From positions 18,180 to 75,861 of the forward strand of contig MPSY01000001.1 in assembly GCA_001901525.1 (NCBI GenBank): a stretch of DNA of 57,682 nucleotides, written 5' to 3'. Made by a program: the position numbers and the translations under genes. The stretch comes from Methylococcales bacterium OPU3_GD_OMZ (GTDB lineage Bacteria > Pseudomonadota > Gammaproteobacteria > Methylococcales > Methylomonadaceae). The notes below the pieces were generated by a model. That model was not told the origin of the DNA. It did no database searches and saw only the letters and a program-made list of their open reading frames with translations. Positions 9,120 through 16,817 of this stretch are shown piece after piece. The number at the start of each line of letters is the position of its first letter. The first letter of the stretch is position 1.

Positions 9120-10918
9120 TGTAGTTCACCGTATAACTTAGCATAGAGTCCTTTTTGGTTAATCAGTACATCGGGGTGGCCTTGTTGACAAATTTGGCCA
9201 TTTTCAAAGACATAAACGTGATCTGCTTGTTTTACGGCGCTCAGTCGATGGGCAATAATGATAGTTGTTCGGTTCTTTAAAAATCCTTTTAGTGCATTGT
9301 GTAAATCATTTTCAACCTTGCTATCAAGCGCAGAGGTGGCTTCGTCTAAAATGACAATGTTGGGCTTAGAAAGAACCATACGGGCAATAGCCAGACGTTG
9401 TCGCTGTCCACCTGATAACTTTAAACCTTGACGACCTACCGGGGTATCAAGTTTTTGGGTAAGACCTTTAACAGTGGTCTTGAGTTGAGAAATTTCTAAA
9501 GCTTCCCATAATTCGGCATCATGATAGTCGTGGCCTAAGGTAAGATTAGCTCTGATCGTATCATTAAAAAGAATTGGATTTTGTAAGACAGTGACTACGT
9601 TTTCTCGAATGGTATTAAGTCCGATCTGGCTCATGGCGACACCATCATAGTATATTTGCCCTTGAATGGTCGGGTATAGCCCAATGAGGATTTGAATTAA
9701 GGTTGATTTTCCACCGCCACTCGCACCAACCAGCGCAACTTTGTGTCCTGCCGGAATGTGAAGATTAACGCCATTTAAGATAGGTTGGGAGGCGGTGTAA
9801 TGAAAGTGCAGGTTTTCAATAGTAAGGCTGGAAGTGTGATTTTTGGAGAAAGGGTTTCTACTTTCTACAATAATGGGTTCTTGTATTAAATTGCTTAGGT
9901 TGTTGAGGCGTAATAAGGCAGCTTTGGCACTAAAATAAGCGTATTGAATGCCGAGTATTTCCTGAATGGGTCCCATCATGAGCCAGAGGTAACCAAAGAC
10001 GGCAAGCATTTGACCAATGGAAAGTCCTGAATATAAAACCATTAACATTGATAGGGCACGAAAAATATCAAAGCCAAATAAGAAAATTATAAAGCTGAGC
10101 CGGTTTGCAGCATCGTTTTTCCATGCAAATGTGGTTGCGGTTGTTTTAACGGTATAGGCTGTTTTTTTGAGTTCATTAAAATAATGCTGATCACGGTTAC
10201 TGGCACGGATTTGGTGAATGGCTTCCAAGGTATCTGTTAAAGATTGCTGGAATAGGCTGATGGCCGTATTTTCATTAGTTTTTAAGGCTTTTATTCGTTT
10301 ACCTGCTAAGCGCGTGAAATAAATAACAATGGGATTAAGCAGTAAAATAAATAAGCCGAGTTGCCAGTGAATCCATAACAGAATGATAGCGATACCGGTA
10401 ATGGATAATATTGAAATTAGCAATTTACTGACCGTGGAACCAATGAATGCATCGAGTGTTTCTAGGTCAGTTACTAAATGGGAAATGACGCGTCCAGAAC
10501 CCAGGGTCTCGTATTCTTTCATTGAGACTTTTTGTAGTGCATGTATAAGCCGGCAACGTAAATGAAAAATGATATCTTTTGAAATTAAGACAAAACAGCG
10601 ACTTTGTAGAATGGCAAAGCCGGTAGAAATAAGTCGAAGAATTAGACTCATCACTAAGATAGTGACAATGTAAAGCGTAGGATTATGCCACGGTTCCGGA
10701 AGCAGTTGATTCAGCGTTGTTAGGGTAATGCCGGGTTTGTTGAGTAAGATCTCATCCACCAACAAGGGCATAAGTAGAGGGATTGGAACACTGGCAAGGG
10801 TGGCCAATATGGCCATGAAATGGGCGCTGATTAATTTTGATTTATGCGTGAGAGCCAGTTGATAAATATCGGACCAGGTAATATTTTTGGGTTTTAGGTT
10901 GAAAGGCAGGGTAGTCAC
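9116..10918 (-). CDS. ABC exporter, fused permease-ATPase
   Basis: The 600-residue half-transporter has an N-terminal six-helix type I exporter domain (about residues 30-330) and a C-terminal nucleotide-binding domain. In the ATPase are Walker A GASGGGKST, the signature LSGGQ, Walker B IVILDEATSALD and the switch histidine in IIAHRLS. It probably works as a homodimer, pumping a lipid, peptide or drug out of the cytoplasm; the MsbA/LmrA-type layout does not define the cargo. It heads a minus-strand operon with the PHP and YcgN genes. Upstream, 60 bases separate it from the MOSC gene in the same direction. Confidence 0.9.
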   Translation of the reverse strand: MTTLPFNLKPKNITWSDIYQLALTHKSKLISAHFMAILATLASVPIPLLMPLLVDEILLNKPGITLTTLNQLLPEPWHNPTLYIVTILVMSLILRLISTGFAILQSRCFVLISKDIIFHLRCRLIHALQKVSMKEYETLGSGRVISHLVTDLETLDAFIGSTVSKLLISILSITGIAIILLWIHWQLGLFILLLNPIVIYFTRLAGKRIKALKTNENTAISLFQQSLTDTLEAIHQIRASNRDQHYFNELKKTAYTVKTTATTFAWKNDAANRLSFIIFLFGFDIFRALSMLMVLYSGLSIGQMLAVFGYLWLMMGPIQEILGIQYAYFSAKAALLRLNNLSNLIQEPIIVESRNPFSKNHTSSLTIENLHFHYTASQPILNGVNLHIPAGHKVALVGASGGGKSTLIQILIGLYPTIQGQIYYDGVAMSQIGLNTIRENVVTVLQNPILFNDTIRANLTLGHDYHDAELWEALEISQLKTTVKGLTQKLDTPVGRQGLKLSGGQRQRLAIARMVLSKPNIVILDEATSALDSKVENDLHNALKGFLKNRTTIIIAHRLSAVKQADHVYVFENGQICQQGHPDVLINQKGLYAKLYGELQ

Positions 10919-10981
10919 GTCGAGCAGCTAGGTGTATTGATAAGGATGGTAAAAAGACCGGTTGAAATAACCCTCATTTTA

Positions 10982-11818
10982 TCATGAGTCAGCGTCAATA
11001 GGGGGTTGTTGTGGCCCTTCCCGGTTGACTCTTAAAGGGTCGCCGATACGTAATACACCGGTATTATCATGTATTGCATTTTGGCCAAAAAACACTTGAT
11101 TGTGCCATTTTCGGAGTCGATTCAGTGTTGATAAAGGCTCTTTTCCCATTAAACCCGTTGTGGTGTCAATGGTTGTAATAGCACAGCGCGAGCAAGGTTT
11201 AGGGAGTCTGAAAGAAATTTCACCTAACTGGATTTCACGCCAAAAATCTTCTGCATAGCCGGGACAATTGGTAATGACCAAGTTGGGCCTAAATCGTGAC
11301 ATAGGGAGTGAAAGGTTCATGGCTGAATTTAAGCTGGTTAAGGAACTGTCCGAGATTAATAAAAAAGGAAAGCCATCGGAAAAGTAAATTTGGTCAGAGG
11401 GCGTGCCAAAATTTTGATCGATAAGGCGGGTATGATGTTGGGGTTGATAGACTAATTGGCAAGCACAATTCAAAACGTCGCTCAGCCATTCATCAGCGGT
11501 CTTTGAGACCCGCCAGCTCATACATTGATCGTTCCAAATTGAAACAGCCCGTTCTTCTTCTTTTTTTGGTGCTAAGGCGAGAGTTAGGTTTTCAACGCCG
11601 TTAGCGGATAATATTAATTGATGCTCAGTAATAGCTGTTTCTATGAGCGACATTTGGGGGAGTTGACGTTGACTTAAAAAGCGCCCTTTTTGATCAACAA
11701 GCATCCATTGACGGTCATATTGTAAACCGCGTGGGGTTACCGGCCATTGATTAACCGATATACCTGCTAAGGATTTGATCGGGTAGAGCGTTATTTGATC
11801 AAGGTAGGGGGCTTGCAT
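10982..11818 (-). CDS. MOSC-domain protein (YcbX-like without ferredoxin domain)
   Basis: The 278-residue protein has an N-terminal MOSC beta-barrel domain (LYPIKSLAGISV, then RGLQYDRQWMLVD) and a C-terminal MOSC domain containing FRPNLVI and the PCSRCAITTID motif. The cysteines there are near the sulfur/molybdenum-cofactor site. MOSC proteins of this layout bind the molybdenum cofactor; E. coli YcbX, which detoxifies N-hydroxylated base analogues, has the same front part plus a C-terminal [2Fe-2S] domain that is absent here. An electron donor would have to be separate. It is transcribed away from the binding-protein gene at 12 kb. Confidence 0.88.
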   Translation of the reverse strand: MQAPYLDQITLYPIKSLAGISVNQWPVTPRGLQYDRQWMLVDQKGRFLSQRQLPQMSLIETAITEHQLILSANGVENLTLALAPKKEEERAVSIWNDQCMSWRVSKTADEWLSDVLNCACQLVYQPQHHTRLIDQNFGTPSDQIYFSDGFPFLLISDSSLTSLNSAMNLSLPMSRFRPNLVITNCPGYAEDFWREIQLGEISFRLPKPCSRCAITTIDTTTGLMGKEPLSTLNRLRKWHNQVFFGQNAIHDNTGVLRIGDPLRVNREGPQQPPIDADS

Positions 11819-11869
11819 AGTGTGACCGTATCCTATTAAAACAAATCAGTTGTTTAGCATAGACTAATT

Positions 11870-11900
11870 TTGCGATTAAGAATAAATATCGGTTTATAAT
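11870..11900 (+). promoter_or_regulatory. Candidate promoter for the 12-16 kb operon
   Basis: A perfect TATAAT (11895-11900) lies in the divergent AT-rich intergenic region, with TTGCGA (11870-11875) 19 bases upstream as a weak -35. Spacing is long, so this is tentative. Confidence 0.35.
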
Positions 11901-12029
11901 TTCTTGTAATTTTAGTAAACGAATAAGGCATAATAGCCAGCCTAAGTGGTAATGACCGGTGGGCGTTTACGGAAAATGTATTACGGTCAATGGGGGGTCA
12001 ATGTTTTGAATTTTAATAAATCACGCATT

Positions 12030-13202
12030 ATGAATTTTTTTACTAAACACCTGTTTTGTTTGTCGTTGATTTTTATATTGATTCCGTTTAATGCTTTCAG
12101 CGCGCATACTGACCTTATTGAAGTTGTCTATGTTTCGCAAGAACAGTTCCGTAAGCCGGCCTTATCAAATCTTGACACTATTCCTAAGGATGACGGCTTG
12201 CAGGGAGCTTTGTTAGCCATTCAAGATAACAATACAACTGGAAAATTTACCGGGCATAATTTTGTTCTCATTGAAAAGAAATGGCCTGAAAGTAGTGTCA
12301 GTGACGCCGATATCCATACCTTTATTGAAAATAAATCGTTGCTTGTGGCGGCACTGGATGATAACGCCTTAGCGCGTATTAAGCCGTTAGCTGCTGCGCA
12401 ATCTGCGCTTATTATGGATGTAGTTTCACGTGCGGATAGTTTCCGTCAACAAGGGTGTGGTGATCATTTGTTTCATATTGCACCCAGTCGAGCCATGCGG
12501 GCAGATGCACTGGCCCAGTATTTATTAAAGAAACGTTGGAGGAGATGGTTTTTAGTCTTGGGGCCAACTGACGAGGATAAGCTTTTTGCTCAAGCCCTGA
12601 GGCGAGCAGCCAAGCGCTTTGGCAGTACTATTGTCACTGAGAAAACATGGGTGCATGATTATGATGCGCGAAGAACCGCACAAGGAGAAGTGCCTGTCTT
12701 TACTCAGGGTGTCGACTATGATGTTTTGGTGGTGGCCGATGAACAAGGTCTTTTTGGTGAGTACTTAAGTTACCGAACCTGGAAGCCCAGACCTGTTATA
12801 GGAACACAGGGGTTGGTGCCTACTGCATGGCATAGAACCCATGAGCAGTGGGGTGCTGTGCAAATACAAAATCGTTTTAAAGCACAATCAGGGCGGCGGA
12901 TGACAGAAAAAGATTATGCGGCCTATTTAGCTATTCGTAGTTATGGGGAGGCGATTATTAGAACAGGTTCAGGTGATCCAGAGCAAATTAAGGCTTATTT
13001 GCTCGGTGATCAATTCACCTTACAGGGTTATAAAGGCAAGCCTTTATCATTTCGATCATGGAATGGTCAATTAAGGCAACCCGTTCTGTTAGCAGCGGCC
13101 CGCTCTATGGTTGCCACAGCGCCGATTGCAGGTTTTTTACATCCCGTTACTGAGCTTGATACGTTAGGTTATGATCACAGAGAAACACAATGCGATGAAT
13201 AG
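12030..13202 (+). CDS. ABC-type substrate-binding protein of the PQQ-catabolism-associated family
   Basis: I chose the ATG at 12030 because it begins a clean signal peptide (cleavage after AFSA, about residue 25). An open frame extends upstream to a GTG at 11946, which would bury that signal. The mature part of about 365 residues resembles the periplasmic binding proteins encoded next to PQQ-dependent alcohol dehydrogenases (the PQQ_ABC_bind type). Recognisable pieces are IEVVYVSQEQ-like strands at the start, CGDHLFHIAPSRAMRADALAQYL and KRWRRWFLVLGP. The ligand is unknown. The following propeller, ATPase and permease overlap or nearly touch, so all four form one operon. Confidence 0.8.
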   Translation: MNFFTKHLFCLSLIFILIPFNAFSAHTDLIEVVYVSQEQFRKPALSNLDTIPKDDGLQGALLAIQDNNTTGKFTGHNFVLIEKKWPESSVSDADIHTFIENKSLLVAALDDNALARIKPLAAAQSALIMDVVSRADSFRQQGCGDHLFHIAPSRAMRADALAQYLLKKRWRRWFLVLGPTDEDKLFAQALRRAAKRFGSTIVTEKTWVHDYDARRTAQGEVPVFTQGVDYDVLVVADEQGLFGEYLSYRTWKPRPVIGTQGLVPTAWHRTHEQWGAVQIQNRFKAQSGRRMTEKDYAAYLAIRSYGEAIIRTGSGDPEQIKAYLLGDQFTLQGYKGKPLSFRSWNGQLRQPVLLAAARSMVATAPIAGFLHPVTELDTLGYDHRETQCDE

Positions 13203-14175
13203 AGGAATGATAAGCGGGGTTCGTTTTATATTATTGTTAGGGGCATTGTCTGGGCTCAACTCAGTAGCGGCTGAGACTATTTATGTTACCCTTGAAAAAG
13301 ATAATGCAGTGGCAATCGTTGACCCTGAGCAGGGGGTGTTATTAACGATTATTCCCGTTGGGCAACGACCGCGTGGTATCGTGTTAAGCCATGATCAGAG
13401 TCAGTTATATGTTGCAACCAGTGATGATCATGTGATTCAGGTCATTGATGTGAAAACGTTAAGTCCTGTAGGCATTTTACCTTCGGGAGATGACCCGGAA
13501 ACCTTTGCCCTGCATGCTAAAGATGAGGTTCTTTTTGTTTCTAATGAAGATGACAGTTTAGTCTCTGTTGTTGATGTTAATAAGAAGCAAGTGATTCATT
13601 CCGTAGGCGTGGGCGTCGAACCGGAAGGGATTGCAGTGAGTCCTGATGGCCAGTGGGTAGTGAGTGCCTCAGAAACCACCAATATGATTCATTGGATAGA
13701 CGCTGCTAGTTATGAGGTGATTGATAATACTTTGGTCGACCCGAGACCGCGCGGGGTTTCTTTTACAGCCGATAGTCAATATCTATGGGTGACATCAGAG
13801 CTGGCAGGAACCGTTACTATTTTGGATGTTAACAGTCGCCAAATTATAAAAACAATTACCTTGGCTGTTCCCGGCTTAAATGCTGACCGTAATCAACCGG
13901 TCGGTGTCTTGGTTGATCCCGAGATGCGTTGGGCTTATGTGGCTATGGGACCGGCCAATCGTGTTGCCGTTATTAATGCAAAAACCTATGCAATAGAAGA
14001 TTATCTCTTGGTCGGTGAGCGTGTTTGGAATTTAGCTTTTTCACCGGATCATCAGCGCCTTTACAGTACTAACGGGGTCAGTAATGATGTTTCTATCATT
14101 GACTTAACGCGTCATAAAGTGACCAAGTCAATTAAAGTCGGGCATTTTCCTTGGGGGCTTGCAGTAAAACCATGA
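13195..14175 (+). CDS. YVTN beta-propeller of the PQQ-associated ABC cluster
   Basis: The protein (about 326 residues from this ATG) has a signal peptide ending in SVAA followed by repeated blades: IYVTLEKDNAVAIVDP, LYVATSDDHVIQVIDV, LFVSNEDDSLVSVVDV, LWVTSELAGTVTILDV, and LYSTNGVSNDVSIID near the end. It matches the PQQ_ABC_repeats type of propeller. The frame overlaps the upstream binding-protein gene; an ATG at 13171 is also possible, and 13207 has an AGAGGA box but too close. The last four bases overlap the ATPase start (ATGA). It is probably periplasmic and works with the binding protein, although no ligand can be named. Confidence 0.8.
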   Translation: MNRGMISGVRFILLLGALSGLNSVAAETIYVTLEKDNAVAIVDPEQGVLLTIIPVGQRPRGIVLSHDQSQLYVATSDDHVIQVIDVKTLSPVGILPSGDDPETFALHAKDEVLFVSNEDDSLVSVVDVNKKQVIHSVGVGVEPEGIAVSPDGQWVVSASETTNMIHWIDAASYEVIDNTLVDPRPRGVSFTADSQYLWVTSELAGTVTILDVNSRQIIKTITLAVPGLNADRNQPVGVLVDPEMRWAYVAMGPANRVAVINAKTYAIEDYLLVGERVWNLAFSPDHQRLYSTNGVSNDVSIIDLTRHKVTKSIKVGHFPWGLAVKP

Positions 14176-14912
14176 CCGATTTAAGGGCGCTTTCAATTCA
14201 TGATTTGGCTTTTTCTTATGGAAAAAAAACGGCGCTTTCGGGTGTTAGTTTCGAGGTGCAATTAGGGCAATGCTGTATTTTGTTGGGCCCTAACGGCGCC
14301 GGTAAAAGTACGTTATTTGCATTGATCACTGGTCTTTACCATGCTAGGGACGGTCGAATAGCGTTGGTTAATTATGATATTCAAAAGTCGCCGTATAAAG
14401 CATTAGCCCAATTGGGTGTGGTTTTTCAACAATCTACACTGGATCTGGATTTAACCGTTAAGCAGAATTTACGGTATCATGCCGCGCTTCATGGGATTTC
14501 ACGAAAACAAGCCGATAAAACAATTCAACAGGAATTAGAGCGCTTTGAAATGTTTGAGCGGTTGCATGAAAAAATTCGTCATTTAAACGGGGGACACCGG
14601 CGCCGTGTGGAAATAGCCAGAGCATTACTACATAAACCCTCGGTGTTATTGTTAGATGAACCGACGGTCGGGCTAGATGTGCCGTCACGCCAAGCGATTG
14701 TTAGTTATATTCATGCCTTAACGCAAGAGCAAGGACTGGCGGTTCTTTGGGCAACGCATTTGATCGATGAAGTGTACCCAACAGATCAATTAGTTGTTTT
14801 GCATAATGGAATAATTCAAATAACGGGAACGGTTGATGAGGTGATTGCGAAAGTTAATGCCGATAATCTTCAGGGGGCCTTTGCGTTATTGACTCAGAAA
14901 GAGGCCAGATAG
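14172..14912 (+). CDS. ABC transporter ATPase, PQQ-associated family
   Basis: The start is placed at the ATGA overlap with the propeller stop rather than at the earlier in-frame ATG (14151). The 246-residue ATPase has Walker A GPNGAGKST (about residues 41-49), a Q-loop in VVFQQS, Walker B VLLLDEPTVGLD and the switch histidine in WATHLIDE. The signature is LNGGH instead of LSGGQ, at the expected place before RRRVEIARALL. The adjoining permease is encoded 2 bases downstream. It should energise an ABC-2 type exporter in the inner membrane. The PQQ_ABC_ATP family assignment is from neighbours and sequence style. Confidence 0.88.
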   Translation: MTDLRALSIHDLAFSYGKKTALSGVSFEVQLGQCCILLGPNGAGKSTLFALITGLYHARDGRIALVNYDIQKSPYKALAQLGVVFQQSTLDLDLTVKQNLRYHAALHGISRKQADKTIQQELERFEMFERLHEKIRHLNGGHRRRVEIARALLHKPSVLLLDEPTVGLDVPSRQAIVSYIHALTQEQGLAVLWATHLIDEVYPTDQLVVLHNGIIQITGTVDEVIAKVNADNLQGAFALLTQKEAR

Positions 14913-14914
14913 GA

Positions 14915-15718
14915 ATGTTGTTAGTTCATTATTTTAGAGCTATGTGGGGTATCGTTGGCCGTGAATTGTGGCGTTTTGTACAACAACGGGAACGGTTTGT
15001 TTCAGCATTAGTCAGACCTTTAATATGGTTGTTTGTTTTTGCTGCAGGCTTTAAGTCAGCTTTAGGGATTGCAATTGCACCGCCGTATGAAACATATATT
15101 TTATATGAGGTCTATATTACACCAGGTTTATTGGGGATGATTCAGCTATTCAATGGCATGCAAAGTTCATTGTCTATGGTGTATGACCGGGAAATGGGTA
15201 GTATGCGTATTTTATTAGTCAGCCCTCTGCCACGCAGTTTTTTGGTAATGAGTAAATTGCTGGCGGGTACAGCGGTCTCGATTGTGCAGTGTTATGTGTT
15301 TTTAGCCATTGCCTGGTGGTATGGCATTGAGCCACCTGTGATGGGTTATTTATGGGTTTTACCGGCATTGGTTGTTTCTGGATTAATGCTCGGTGCACTT
15401 GGGATGCTATTGTCATCTTTTATCAAGCAGTTGGAAAACTTTGCAGGGGTTATGAATTTTGTCATTTTTCCGATGTTTTTTATTTCCAGCGCTTTATATC
15501 CGCTGTGGAAACTTCAGGAATCGAATGAATGGTTAGCGCGGTTGGCTGAGTTTAATCCTTTTACAAAAGGCGTTGAATTGATTCGTTTTGCATTATATGG
15601 GCAGTTAGAAACCGGGGCTTTGTATTTTACAATTTCGGCACTTTTGTTGTTTTTATTCATAGCAATTCAAGGTTATAATCCATCTAGAGGTATGATGGTT
15701 AAGAAAAGAGGGCGTTAG
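14915..15718 (+). CDS. ABC-2 type transporter permease, PQQ-associated (PedC-like)
   Basis: The 267-residue product has six hydrophobic helices and the ABC-2 permease features: an amphipathic N-terminus containing RELWRFVQQRERF, the YDREMGSMRILLVSPLPRSFLVMSKLLAG cytosolic region (given in parts: YDREMGSMR, then LVSPLPRSF), and the FFISSALYPLW segment near the end. It starts 2 bases after the ATPase stop behind an AGGA box. With the ATPase it should form an export pump. Homologous genes in alcohol-oxidising proteobacteria lie beside PQQ-dependent dehydrogenases; the substrate is not established. Confidence 0.87.
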   Translation: MLLVHYFRAMWGIVGRELWRFVQQRERFVSALVRPLIWLFVFAAGFKSALGIAIAPPYETYILYEVYITPGLLGMIQLFNGMQSSLSMVYDREMGSMRILLVSPLPRSFLVMSKLLAGTAVSIVQCYVFLAIAWWYGIEPPVMGYLWVLPALVVSGLMLGALGMLLSSFIKQLENFAGVMNFVIFPMFFISSALYPLWKLQESNEWLARLAEFNPFTKGVELIRFALYGQLETGALYFTISALLLFLFIAIQGYNPSRGMMVKKRGR

Positions 15719-15818
15719 CACTACCAGTTGAGGGTTATAGAATATTGAAGACAGTTTAATTTTTTTAAGTTACATAATAAATTTCGAACATAATTATAAA
15801 AGATAACGAGGGAAAAAC

Positions 15819-16307
15819 ATGAGTGCTGAAGATAATAAAAAGAAGATTAACGAGGGTAAAGAACAAGCGATCGCGGTGGTTAAAGATGTGGTTGCAAAAG
15901 TTAATGCCATTAGAACGGCAAAACCGGCGATTTTTTATGGTGCGGTTGTTGGCTTTTTAGTATTGTATATTGTGGTTTTTAGCGGCCGTAATCCTGAAGT
16001 GATCAGTGAAGGGGGGGGTAATAACTTAAAAGTTGGAGCAACCTATATGTTGAAAAGTCCTAATGCGAATGGCGCTGAAAATGCAAAAACGGCCATTGTT
16101 AAAGAGCCTTGTGTTTTAACGGGTTGGGATCGTACTGAAAATGATGATTTGAGTATTTGTCAGGCTGTGGATGGGACTCAAGTTAATGTGTTAGCACTAA
16201 AAGATGCGTTTGGCGTGGCCAATAACTGTGCTCGGGTTCTGATTGAAAGCGGTAATTGCATGAGCAAAGAAGGTTGGACCTTGTCTAGTAATATTGTTGA
16301 AAGGTAA
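15819..16307 (+). CDS. Membrane-anchored protein with four cysteines, unknown function
   Basis: This 162-residue protein has a charged cytosolic N-terminus, one membrane helix (about residues 37-54) and a C-terminal domain predicted to be periplasmic. The domain has four cysteines (98, 114, 137, 147) that could form two disulfides. A GAGGG ribosome-binding site precedes the ATG. It follows the permease by 100 bases, with AT-rich sequence in between, so it may have its own promoter. I recognise no family. Proximity to the ABC module invites a link, but nothing in the sequence proves one. Its stop overlaps the beginning of the tRNA promoter region. Confidence 0.7.
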   Translation: MSAEDNKKKINEGKEQAIAVVKDVVAKVNAIRTAKPAIFYGAVVGFLVLYIVVFSGRNPEVISEGGGNNLKVGATYMLKSPNANGAENAKTAIVKEPCVLTGWDRTENDDLSICQAVDGTQVNVLALKDAFGVANNCARVLIESGNCMSKEGWTLSSNIVER

Positions 16308-16335
16308 TTGACAATCGAGTATTTACATTTATAAT
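16308..16335 (+). promoter_or_regulatory. Consensus sigma-70 promoter of the tRNA-Gly/tRNA-Cys unit
   Basis: A perfect TTGACA (16308-16313) and a perfect TATAAT (16330-16335) are separated by 16 bases. The expected transcription start is about 16342, a dozen bases before tRNA-Gly. The -35 begins immediately after the stop codon of the preceding gene. An 11-bp perfect inverted repeat overlaps the spacer and the -10. Confidence 0.85.
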
Positions 16336-16343
16336 ACTCGATT
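16313..16343. repeat. 11-bp perfect inverted repeat inside the tRNA promoter
   Basis: The arms AATCGAGTATT (16313-16323) and AATACTCGATT (16333-16343) flank a 9-base loop. The left arm begins at the last base of the -35, and the right arm covers half of the -10 and the probable start site. There is no T-run, so it is a poor terminator. It could be an operator, or by chance. Confidence 0.6.
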
Positions 16344-16354
16344 CAAGTTACAGG

Positions 16355-16429
16355 GCGGGAATAGCTCAGTGGTAGAGCACAACCTTGCCAAGGTTGGGGT
16401 CGCGAGTTCAAGTCTCGTTTCCCGCTCCA
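16355..16429 (+). tRNA. tRNA-Gly (GCC)
   Basis: The 75-base gene folds into a full cloverleaf. The acceptor GCGGGAA pairs with TTCCCGC, the D-arm starts TAGCTCAGT, and the anticodon GCC is at 16387-16389 on a CCTT/AAGG-type stem. The T-arm is CGAGTTCAAGTCTCG and CCA is encoded. It is first behind a consensus promoter. Confidence 0.97.
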
Positions 16430-16440
16430 AAAGATTAAAA

Positions 16441-16470
16441 AGCCGCATGTTACTGCGGCTTTTGTTTTTT
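16441..16470 (+). terminator. Hairpin between tRNA-Gly and tRNA-Cys
   Basis: AGCCGCA (16441-16447) pairs with TGCGGCT (16454-16460) around a 6-base loop and is followed by TTTGTTTTTT. This is a good intrinsic terminator or attenuator, lying just before the tRNA-Cys start at 16472. Confidence 0.75.
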
Positions 16471-16471
16471 A

Positions 16472-16545
16472 GGCTGCGTAGCAAAGTGGTTATGCAGTGG
16501 CCTGCAAAGCCATCTACACCGGTTCGATTCCGGTCGCAGCCTCCA
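16472..16545 (+). tRNA. tRNA-Cys (GCA)
   Basis: The 74-base cloverleaf has acceptor GGCTGCG paired with CGCAGCC, anticodon GCA at 16504-16506 between GGCCT and AAGCC, a T-arm ACCGGTTCGATTCCGGT, discriminator T and an encoded CCA. It lies right after the hairpin that follows tRNA-Gly. Confidence 0.97.
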
Positions 16546-16652
16546 AAAAGCACATTCCTCAATAATCATCTTGTCATGTCTTTTTCTAGTCTTTAATAAG
16601 TTTTTTGTAAACACACTGAAATGTGTTTGCAACGAAGTTAAAAGTAATCTAT

Positions 16653-16680
16653 AAGCCTTCTACTCAGGTTCGGTTCCGGT
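16653..16680 (+). pseudogene. Decayed fragment similar to the 3' half of tRNA-Cys
   Basis: A 28-base stretch matches the anticodon-stem to T-arm part of the tRNA-Cys upstream at 24 of 28 positions. The T-stem has lost a base pair, and no matching acceptor arm follows. It looks like a relic of a duplicated tRNA-Cys or of an old tRNA-targeted integration. Confidence 0.6.
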
Positions 16681-16817
16681 TTTAGTCTACATAAAACGTG
16701 TTGATGCAAAAAAATCATTTTTTAAGTTCTGTTTTTTTGTTGTTTTTGCATAAAATATTATCGCTATTTAGATATTGTCTATAATACGTCCACTGTAGAA
16801 CAAGGGAAGATATTCTA

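Noticed and set aside
11946..12029. Upstream extension of the binding-protein frame from a GTG
   Set aside because: It would put 28 unconserved residues before a clean signal peptide; the ATG at 12030 is preferred although no Shine-Dalgarno is seen.
16329..16632. Three overlapping short frames across the tRNA genes
   Set aside because: The frames read through tRNA-Gly and tRNA-Cys cloverleaf sequence; the tRNA calls explain the region completely.
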